Source of the DNA: Roseibium sp.
GTDB taxonomy: Bacteria; Pseudomonadota; Alphaproteobacteria; Rhizobiales; Stappiaceae
NCBI RefSeq assembly: GCF_025698965.1
Contig: NZ_JAILWL010000014.1
Location: forward strand, 1 to 32,028
DNA: 32,028 nt
Direction of reading: 5' to 3'
Positions 1-7,501 of the stretch are shown piece by piece (the stretch's first letter is position 1; each line of letters begins with the position of its first letter). The translations under genes were made by a program, and so were the position numbers. The notes beneath the pieces are model-generated. The model was not told where the DNA came from. It saw only the letters and a list, made by a program, of their open reading frames with translations, and did not search any database.

Positions 1-85
1 GAGAATTTGTGCTACAATTACTTTGCGTAGATTTTTAAATTAATTTTTTCAAAACTTAGCATCCTTTGCGTAAGTTGGAGGTATT

Positions 86-334
86 ATGCGTACGACTACT
101 GCCCTCGCGCTTTTAATGGCAATTTGTCCTGCGGCGGAAGCTTCAGCTCAAAAAGATTGGGATTCTGCACTGCGCGCTGAAACTGTGGAAGTGTTAGCTG
201 CGCAGGTCACTTTGCGAGATCGCCTGTCGAAACTGGGTGGAGTGCTGAAAGAGAACCAGGAAATGAAGCAAGTTGCCCAATGGAGTAACTGGCCCAACAT
301 TTGGCAGAACTGGCAGAATTGGGGGAACTGGTGA
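86..334 (+). CDS. Putative RiPP precursor peptide with Sec-like signal sequence and C-terminal W-x-N repeat core (…AQWSNWPNIWQNWQNWGNW)
   Basis: ATG at 86 preceded by GGAGG (77-81). N-terminus MRTTTALALLMAICPAAEASAQ resembles a signal peptide with an ASA-Q cleavage-like motif. Five W-x-N triads at the C-terminus, immediately upstream of a radical SAM/SPASM gene. Confidence 0.85.
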   Translation: MRTTTALALLMAICPAAEASAQKDWDSALRAETVEVLAAQVTLRDRLSKLGGVLKENQEMKQVAQWSNWPNIWQNWQNWGNW

Positions 335-339
335 TTCCA

Positions 340-1491
340 ATGTCGGCTCCGTCGCTTCTGATTTTGCAGCCGACGCCCTATTGCAACTTGAATTGCAGTT
401 ACTGCTACCTGCCGCATCGTGATCTTCGAAGTGTAATGAGCGAAGACGTTCTGCGCGCAATAGCGCGGTACATTCTTGCCCCGATGCCCAAGGCACAACG
501 ACCTGCAGTCATTTGGCATGCGGGCGAGCCCATGACGGTTCCCCCAAAATGGTATCACAACGCCTTTGAGCTGTTGCGGCGGGAGAGCGGGGGAACGCCT
601 TTGAACCATGGGTTTCAGACGAACGGTGTAGGCGTTACGGATCATTGGCTGAAGCTGTGGCAGGACTGGAACGTGCAAATCGGGGTGAGCCTTGACGGCC
701 CGGCCGAGTTTCACAATCGCCGCCGTAAGACGCGCCGGGGAACGGGTAGCCACGCATTGACAATGAAGGGGGTCGAAACCCTGAAGAGCGCGGGTTATCC
801 ATTCCACATCATTTCGGTTCTGACCACGGATATTTTGCCCCATCCGGAATTGCTGATCGAGTTCTATGCCGACAATGACCTGCATGACGTGGCCTTCAAT
901 ATTGAAGAAATAGAGGGGCAGACCGAGACCAGCAGTTTTGAAAATGATGATACTGCGGTTTCCCGGTACAGGCAGTTTTTGAAGCGTTTTTATGAATTAT
1001 CCGACCGTTTGCCGGTTCCCATCAATGTACGTGAACTGCAGAACGTGCAGTCACTGGCGGCAAACATGCGCAAGAACGGAATGCGAAACACTCAGAACAC
1101 GCCGCTGGCGATCGTAACGATTGCAGTTGATGGTGGCATGTCGACCTTTTCTCCCGAATTGATCGGCGTGACCGATCACGCGCGCGACAACTTCATATTC
1201 GCGAATGTTTGCGACGGCGGGGTTGAGCGAATTCTGTTGAGTCCTGCTTTTCAACAACTGAAGCGCGAGGTTGAGGAAGGCAAAAGGGCATGCGCGCGCA
1301 GCTGTGGTTACTTCGATGTCTGCGGGGGAGGAGCACCTGCCAACAAGTATTTTGAGCACGGTCGCTTCGATGGAACGGAAACGCTCTATTGCCAGCTGAC
1401 AATTCAGGCGAATGTTGATGTTGCGCTCGATTTCATGGAGCAGCGCTCGGGACGTGTTCCCGAGCAACCGCGTGAGATGGAGCTGCGATAA
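340..1491 (+). CDS. Radical SAM/SPASM peptide maturase, three-residue-cyclophane-forming type (GRRM/XyeB/FxsB-like)
   Basis: CNLNCSYCY radical SAM motif (CxxxCxxC) after LQPTPY. C-terminal SPASM-type CARSCGYFDVCGGGAPANKYF. Follows the precursor with a 5-bp gap (ATG 340) or GTGA overlap (GTG 331). The ORF track extends to a TTG at 301 inside the precursor, which is less likely. Confidence 0.88.
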   Translation: MSAPSLLILQPTPYCNLNCSYCYLPHRDLRSVMSEDVLRAIARYILAPMPKAQRPAVIWHAGEPMTVPPKWYHNAFELLRRESGGTPLNHGFQTNGVGVTDHWLKLWQDWNVQIGVSLDGPAEFHNRRRKTRRGTGSHALTMKGVETLKSAGYPFHIISVLTTDILPHPELLIEFYADNDLHDVAFNIEEIEGQTETSSFENDDTAVSRYRQFLKRFYELSDRLPVPINVRELQNVQSLAANMRKNGMRNTQNTPLAIVTIAVDGGMSTFSPELIGVTDHARDNFIFANVCDGGVERILLSPAFQQLKREVEEGKRACARSCGYFDVCGGGAPANKYFEHGRFDGTETLYCQLTIQANVDVALDFMEQRSGRVPEQPREMELR

Positions 1492-4400
1492 TGTGGGCAT
1501 GGCTCGGCAACCTGTTGAAAGGCCTTCGTCCAGCACTTTTGGGGCGGCTCGGTGACTGGGTTATGGTGCTGATCATGGTTGCTGTTGTCGGCGCAGTCAT
1601 TTTCGGGCGCCCGGTTTACGAATGGGGCATGACAAAGATCTCAGGCCCCCCGTTGTCTGGCGTTCTCTCGATCGAACCACCCCAGTTGTATACGCGTGAA
1701 AGATTGGTGAATGACCGGTTCAGTCAGGCAAACTGGCTGGAACAGTTGCTGGCCGAAACAAACAAGCCGGAAGTCCTTCGGGAAATCGGGCGCCCTACAA
1801 GTCAGTCTCGAACGGAAACGGAAGATTCCCTAAAGCTGATTGCAGCGTTGGCCGGCGGTGGTCCCGCTGCCGGGCCCGGCGCACCGAAAGATCAATCAAA
1901 ACGCGGTGAGACTGTCACATCATCCGCGCAGGTCTCAACATCTGGCGATAGCCCGGCGGCCAGTCTGGCTCAGCGAATTCGCGAATTGGACAAACTGCGC
2001 CTGCGTCTTCGCACCGACCTGATGGATACCTTGCTCGATGACGGTCATGACCTGGAGGGCAATACGCTCTACAGACTGAATTTTGATGCCGTCGTCATGC
2101 CTTTCAAGGAACAAACGACATATCCGGGAACCGGTGTGTTCATTGTCGAGATGGCAAATTCCTTTCAGGAACTGGACACTTACCTGGAAACCGCGGGTCA
2201 ATGCCTCGATGTGATCGACCAGGATGCCACCATGATAGAGGATTGTGAGGCAATTCGCGTCTTCCTCGAAAAGCGCTCGGCGGACGATGTCGAACTCCTG
2301 AGGTCATGGCAGCGTGAAATACAGCAGTTTCTGACAAGTGTGCTCCAAACCAGGTCGAAAGCCTTCAATTTCGAAGGCCGCCTGGTGAACCCCGTCGATC
2401 CCAAGGAAAATATAGCTTTTGACTGGTTTTTGAGGCGGGAACTGCTCAACGCGTTTTTCACGGCAATATCTTTTCATCCCAGAATAAAGCTCACCTGCGC
2501 AGAGTTCGGCCTGGAAGAAAGCGATTGTCTGAACAGAATTGCGGAAAGCATCGGTCTGAAATGGCGTGTCGAAAACCGGGTGCCTGACTTCGCCGATGAA
2601 CAAACAGGGGGAGGTGCACTTGGAAGCGGCTACAGAAAGTCGCTTAGGCGAGCACACTATGTGAACGCGGTTCGATATTCGGTTCAGAGAAATCTGGCAT
2701 TCGCCGGTCCGCCCGGACAAGGGCCGCCACCGGAAGCACAAGAACCGCAGGGACAGCTTGACGTCAGGCAGACAAGCGAACCTCCAAAACCAGGTGGGGA
2801 AGAATTTGCGCTGGCAAGCAATTCTCTCCCAAACGATGTCACAACAGGTGAAAGCAACACTACCGGTAAGCTGCCAAAAACGCGCAAGCCTGATGTTGCT
2901 CAGCGCCCTCGAAACGGGCCTCCACCTTCGGTGGGACCACCCCCGACCCTCCTCGATCCGGAATACAAGCGTGCGCTCATTCGTTTGATCTTGGTCTGGC
3001 GCGAGATGGCGGTTTTCATGCAGTCCATGACCGAACTGCCTGCGTCCGAAAAGGCGGCATTCGGCAGCGAAACTGAAGCAATTGCCGGTTTCGAACGGAA
3101 GTTGTTTGAAACTCTAATGAACTTCGACAGATATCTGCCGGGACCTGAGAATATCGGCGAACTTCAATCCGTTCTGAAAAGAGACTTTGATGTCCGTCAA
3201 CAGCATCTGGCGGCAACGGCTCATCTGCTCCCGCCGATGGAGGACGGTATCGAGCATTGCCGTAAATCTGCGGTGAAAAATCAACAGGCATCAATGCAGG
3301 CAGACGCCATCATAAGCGAGTATTATCGGTGTGCCTTCCTGTTCGTCGAAGGAGGTCGCGCAACGCATGATTTGCTGGCCAGATTTATCTACGAAAGATT
3401 GCGGGACGGCATACCCGGCTACGTATCAACAGAGCGGAGCATTACCGACTTTCTTGAAGTGACACTTGATGGATGCGCGGTAACGGGGTGCCAGATCGCG
3501 GTTTCTCAAAAACGCTGCAAACTCAAGAACGATATTCTGGAGTATACAGGAGAAGAGAGCTTTCTGGACACGGTCTGGCGTCAAATCGACCTCCCGTTCT
3601 CCAACGTATTCTGGGCTGTGCAAGAAGAGTTCGGAAACGATCCATCCGATTGCGACGAAATATTCCAAAGCGTCTCGGAAGATCCGGCGGCGGACGCCGT
3701 CGTGCAGAAATGTCTCACGCTGGTTGCTTTGCTGGATGACGAAATAACAGACATGTCGGAAGCCTATATCGCCTGCCATCTCAGGCAATGGATCGACACG
3801 CGCAAATCCGATGTCGCTGTTTATACGGTTAGTCCACGGGCAGGTGAGGGCGAGGATCTTGAACTGAATTCCGCAAGCCTGAAGGATGATCTGTCAGGTT
3901 TTCTCAAGCTGCCGGCCGGTAAGGGAGAGATTACGGCGCAACACAAGCAACTTCAGGACGTTGCGGCGGTGCTTTCAAATCCGTCTGTGATCGGGTTCAG
4001 CGACTTGCCAACCATCAAGGGTATCGACAATGCCATTTTTGGTTGGGCGGTGCGTCCCAATAAAATGCCTGCAGGCGGTTACATGTCGAGCCGGCACAGG
4101 TTTGCCGCGGTGATCAGTGTGCCGAGCTGGTGGAAACGCGTGACTTTGAACATCAAGGCTTGCTGGATTCAGCCCAATGAAATCAGGCGTTCCGGAACGC
4201 GTTTCCTGAATGACTTCACCAAGTTGTGTCCGGTGGCGGAACCCAAGACAATCGCTGCGCGGCTGCAGTCTCACGGCAGAGTGGTATCTGAAATCGACCA
4301 GGATACGCTTGCCTCTGAAAATCCGGTGACGCATTGGAGTTTTGAATTGAAGCTTCCAAGGCGGATGGATGAAATTACATCGAGGTTCAATTTCGATTTC

Positions 4401-4820
4401 ATCAAGGCGCCTTATTTTTATCCCGAATTTGATGAGACAGCGCAAAAAAACCCGTACGTTCTGGCTCTTGAGGCAGGGCGCCCCGGCAAGTTGGTCCTGT
4501 CAGGAGAACGGCTATGGCGCGGAACTGTCGTAACTGTCGGAAATCAACCTGCGGATCGAATAGAGGTTTTGCCCGACATGAAGGGCGTGATTGCACACTT
4601 CAACTGCGTTAAGCCGCCTGAAGGCAGCCGCCATTTTGAACCCATGAAGACAGGTGCATCCGGTCCGGCTTTTGGCCCCGGTGGCCTCGTCAATTCACCA
4701 CTCTTTGTCTGGACTTCTGAGGGAAGCACCAACATGAGATTTGTAAAAGTGGCTCCCTTTGTTCAGCGTATGGAAGCTGAGCGGCCCTGCTGGCTACCTG
4801 CCAACAGTGACGGAAACTGA
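1491..4820 (+). CDS. Large membrane-anchored protein of unknown function in the RiPP operon (single N-terminal TM, Pro-rich linker, C-terminal beta-like region)
   Basis: Start overlaps the rSAM stop (TAATG). N-terminal hydrophobic segment WVMVLIMVAVVGAVIFG preceded by K/R residues (N-in). Pro-rich segments GPPGQGPPPEAQEPQ and RPRNGPPPSVGPPP. Uninterrupted 1109-aa ORF. Confidence 0.85.
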   Translation: MWAWLGNLLKGLRPALLGRLGDWVMVLIMVAVVGAVIFGRPVYEWGMTKISGPPLSGVLSIEPPQLYTRERLVNDRFSQANWLEQLLAETNKPEVLREIGRPTSQSRTETEDSLKLIAALAGGGPAAGPGAPKDQSKRGETVTSSAQVSTSGDSPAASLAQRIRELDKLRLRLRTDLMDTLLDDGHDLEGNTLYRLNFDAVVMPFKEQTTYPGTGVFIVEMANSFQELDTYLETAGQCLDVIDQDATMIEDCEAIRVFLEKRSADDVELLRSWQREIQQFLTSVLQTRSKAFNFEGRLVNPVDPKENIAFDWFLRRELLNAFFTAISFHPRIKLTCAEFGLEESDCLNRIAESIGLKWRVENRVPDFADEQTGGGALGSGYRKSLRRAHYVNAVRYSVQRNLAFAGPPGQGPPPEAQEPQGQLDVRQTSEPPKPGGEEFALASNSLPNDVTTGESNTTGKLPKTRKPDVAQRPRNGPPPSVGPPPTLLDPEYKRALIRLILVWREMAVFMQSMTELPASEKAAFGSETEAIAGFERKLFETLMNFDRYLPGPENIGELQSVLKRDFDVRQQHLAATAHLLPPMEDGIEHCRKSAVKNQQASMQADAIISEYYRCAFLFVEGGRATHDLLARFIYERLRDGIPGYVSTERSITDFLEVTLDGCAVTGCQIAVSQKRCKLKNDILEYTGEESFLDTVWRQIDLPFSNVFWAVQEEFGNDPSDCDEIFQSVSEDPAADAVVQKCLTLVALLDDEITDMSEAYIACHLRQWIDTRKSDVAVYTVSPRAGEGEDLELNSASLKDDLSGFLKLPAGKGEITAQHKQLQDVAAVLSNPSVIGFSDLPTIKGIDNAIFGWAVRPNKMPAGGYMSSRHRFAAVISVPSWWKRVTLNIKACWIQPNEIRRSGTRFLNDFTKLCPVAEPKTIAARLQSHGRVVSEIDQDTLASENPVTHWSFELKLPRRMDEITSRFNFDFIKAPYFYPEFDETAQKNPYVLALEAGRPGKLVLSGERLWRGTVVTVGNQPADRIEVLPDMKGVIAHFNCVKPPEGSRHFEPMKTGASGPAFGPGGLVNSPLFVWTSEGSTNMRFVKVAPFVQRMEAERPCWLPANSDGN

Positions 4821-5144
4821 TATCCCCTCCATTATCGGTCCTTGAGATGCCACCGGTTGGCGAAAGGACAATCGGAAGCTTCTTGGCGTTTGCCGTCTCC
4901 CTTGCTTCCTCAGTGATCCGCTTCGTTTATTCAATACGATCAGGTGGCATATCAAAGTTACACACTCACGGGTCGACCTGGAAAATACACTCGTTCAACA
5001 GCGCAAATTGAATGGACGAAACACCCGCTTGCTCAATATGATAGGTTATGACGACGGCAAGGATACCGTCAGTCCGCATGCAATGTGAGATTCGCTGGCC
5101 GGCAGGACGGAAACTTGAGACGGTATTCCTTTGGGGAGGCAGTC

Positions 5145-5588
5145 ATGGCACATGACGATGAGTTTTCAGGATCTGACAATGGTCAGGACAATGATGCGCG
5201 AACCGGATCGAACGATGATGCGGAAGAAGCGATCGCGCAATTGTTTGACGACTACCAGGCTGGATTCAACGATTACGACGTTGACAGGATCTGTGATTGC
5301 TTTGCGATGCCAGCCACGATCTGGCAACACGAAAAGGGCCATGTCTTCAACAACGATGACGAACTGATCGAAAACATCGATGCGCTCTTGAAAGCTCTGG
5401 AAAAGGAAGGCGTTACGCATTCCGATTTCCACGTGAGCTCAAGTCATGTCAGTGGGTCGGCGGCCCTTGTGAGCCTGGACTGGACCCAGGAGACTGCAGA
5501 TGGCGAAGCAGTGTTCGAGTTCACGTGCCACTATCAGCTTGTTCAAAATGGTGCCGATTGGGTCATCGCCTGTATCATAAACGACTAG
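5145..5588 (+). CDS. NTF2/SnoaL-like domain protein
   Basis: ATG 5145 with GGGGAGG upstream. Sequence AIAQLFDDYQAGFNDYDVDRICDCFAMPATIWQ… resembles NTF2-like/DUF4440-type folds. The ORF track starts at GTG 5085. Confidence 0.7.
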   Translation: MAHDDEFSGSDNGQDNDARTGSNDDAEEAIAQLFDDYQAGFNDYDVDRICDCFAMPATIWQHEKGHVFNNDDELIENIDALLKALEKEGVTHSDFHVSSSHVSGSAALVSLDWTQETADGEAVFEFTCHYQLVQNGADWVIACIIND

Positions 5589-6270
5589 AAGAACTGTCAG
5601 CACCGGGAAGGTGTGACGAACCGGCGTCCATTTGTTCGGCGACGTGATCGACCACGGGTAGACATCCCAGAATACTGTCGGAAAGATGAGTGAGGATCCG
5701 GTCACGGTCGTGATGGGCTTTGTTGTCCTGAACCGCCGCATGCATGATCGACCGGACCATGTTCATGATAACGAATATCAGGGAATCGAGATTTGAATTG
5801 TTTGGGATCTCCGGTCTTGAAGCCAGAAAATCACCTATCGTCTTAGCCATTTCGTTCTGAAAGCTGTCACGGTCAACATGCCTCGACTGAGTGGGGATCC
5901 ACTCCTCGAAGGCTGCGTGCAATTGCGGCGTCCTGAGATGCAGATTCAGATTGGCGCCGATGATTGTTCTGATCGCTGTCTTCAGAGGCTGATTTCTGGA
6001 TCGATCCATCGCGGCCCGGATGACACTCAGGACTTCACCATGATGAGCTTTCTGAACCTCCAGAATGAGCGCGTCCTTGTTTGGAAAGTACTGGTAGAGC
6101 GAACCGATGCTGATGCCAGCACGTGCCGCTATCTGATTTGTCGTGGCAGCTTCAAAGCCGTGTTCTGCGAAAACCTGCCGCGCGGCTTCAATGGTTACCT
6201 CCACCATCATCCGCGAACGCAGCTGCTTTGGCCGACGCCTTTGTCCGGGCTCCAATTGTACGGGCACCAA
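5575..6270 (-). CDS. TetR/AcrR family transcriptional regulator
   Basis: N-terminal HTH AARQVFAEHGFEAATTNQIAARAGISIGSLYQYFPNKDALI is typical TetR. Convergent with the upstream gene, 14-nt overlap. Confidence 0.92.
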   Translation of the reverse strand: MVPVQLEPGQRRRPKQLRSRMMVEVTIEAARQVFAEHGFEAATTNQIAARAGISIGSLYQYFPNKDALILEVQKAHHGEVLSVIRAAMDRSRNQPLKTAIRTIIGANLNLHLRTPQLHAAFEEWIPTQSRHVDRDSFQNEMAKTIGDFLASRPEIPNNSNLDSLIFVIMNMVRSIMHAAVQDNKAHHDRDRILTHLSDSILGCLPVVDHVAEQMDAGSSHLPGADSSSSRL

Positions 6271-6572
6271 TTAATCCTCTTCACATCCACTAGGCAGTTA
6301 TACGGGGAGCAGATTGGACAGAAATGTGACCGGAACGCGAGCGGTTCAAGAGAAACGAGCCGGAATAATTTTCGGGAAATTCGAATTTAGTTTTTAAAAA
6401 CAATCGGATAATCCTTCGAGTGCGCGCCGGGACAGGCGCAAATTGCAATCGAGAAATGCGAGTTTCTGTTCCGACCGCTCATCGTCAAATTCGTCCTGCG
6501 AACCGGCGCTCCAGATCATGAGGAGTACCGGGTGTCGAACTCGGGGCAGGGCGTTGGACGGAGGCTTGGGCA

Positions 6573-7430
6573 TTGCGCACCATCACGGAAATTGCGTTTT
6601 TTACAGGATTGAAACTGGTTGCGGTCGGAAGTGCGGTGGCTCCCGCATGGGCTGCCGATTTGGCGGGTTCTGCGGATAAGGTCGAATTGGATGGGGCGGA
6701 AGAAAATCAGTCTGAAGGTTTTCACGGGTTTGTCGTTCTCGGTGGAGGTGCGGAGCCGGATTATGAAGGGGCAACGGAATATGCCGCCATGCCGTTTTTC
6801 TTTGCCGAGTTGACTGCATACGGTGTTGGACTGGAAATAAAGGGGCCGGAGGCATCGCTGAATTTGCGGCCGGATGCGGCGTTCCAGTTTGGTCCGTCGA
6901 TCGGCTACGACATGGGGCGGGACGGTACTGCCAACAAGGTGGTCGACCGTCTGGAAACGATTGACGGAGCATTTGAAGTCGGTGGATTTGCGACCTATCA
7001 ATTCAACGCCCTGCTGGCGCAATCCGACATGCTTGAGATTTCAGCCGAGTTGATGGCGGACGTTTCCGGGGTACATGAAGGTGTCAGCGGTTCAATCGGA
7101 GTATCCTATATGGTCGCCGCGACCGAGCGTTTACGCCTCGGCCTTGATACGTCGGTCGGCCTGGCAAGTGACGGCTACATGGACACCTACTTTGGCGTGA
7201 CCGGAAAAGGCTCCCGCCAATCCGGCCTTGCAGCTTATTCTGCATCGGGTGGTGTCAAGGATGTCAGTTTGGGGGCAACCGCCAGCTTTAATTTGACCGA
7301 GCGATGGGGAATTGTAGGTCGGGCGCAATACTCCCGGTTGCTGGGAGATGCAGCTGACAGTCCTATCGTCAAGCAGGAAGGATCAGCCGATCAATTCTCC
7401 GGCGGTCTTGGCATATCGTATTCGTTCTAG
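6573..7430 (+). CDS. MipA/OmpV family outer membrane protein
   Basis: Signal peptide (…AVAPAWA). GFVVLGGGAEPDYEGATEYAAMPFFFAEL and a terminal Phe (GISYSF) are typical of MipA/OmpV beta-barrels. TTG start with GGAGG upstream. Confidence 0.8.
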   Translation: MRTITEIAFFTGLKLVAVGSAVAPAWAADLAGSADKVELDGAEENQSEGFHGFVVLGGGAEPDYEGATEYAAMPFFFAELTAYGVGLEIKGPEASLNLRPDAAFQFGPSIGYDMGRDGTANKVVDRLETIDGAFEVGGFATYQFNALLAQSDMLEISAELMADVSGVHEGVSGSIGVSYMVAATERLRLGLDTSVGLASDGYMDTYFGVTGKGSRQSGLAAYSASGGVKDVSLGATASFNLTERWGIVGRAQYSRLLGDAADSPIVKQEGSADQFSGGLGISYSF

Positions 7431-7461
7431 AAAACGGGGGCAGGATGGGGGAGCCACCTTC

Positions 7462-7493
7462 GAAAAAAAGCCGGCGGACAAGTGCCGCCGGCT
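7462..7493 (-). terminator. Rho-independent terminator for the DEAD-box helicase gene
   Basis: AGCCGGCGG-ACAAGTG-CCGCCGGCT perfect 9-bp stem. On the minus strand it is followed by a run of seven T (plus-strand AAAAAAA). Confidence 0.8.
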
Positions 7494-7501
7494 GGAATTC
7501 A

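Noticed and set aside
281-331. W-x-N codons as a simple microsatellite or slippage artefact
   Set aside because: Codons for x and Asn vary and the array is exactly in frame with the precursor beside a maturase gene, so functional repetition at the protein level is the better explanation.
148-885. 245-aa minus-strand ORF overlapping the precursor and rSAM genes
   Set aside because: Shadow ORF antisense to clearly coding sequence; no recognisable motifs; Arg/Gln-rich composition typical of antisense frames.
4821-5084. Possible degraded gene between the RiPP operon and the NTF2-like gene (minus frame …ITEEARETANAKKLPIVLSPTGGISRTDNGG…)
   Set aside because: Faint resemblance to an integrase-like 'RTDNGG' motif only; no supporting flanking homology or inverted repeats, so no mobile element is called.
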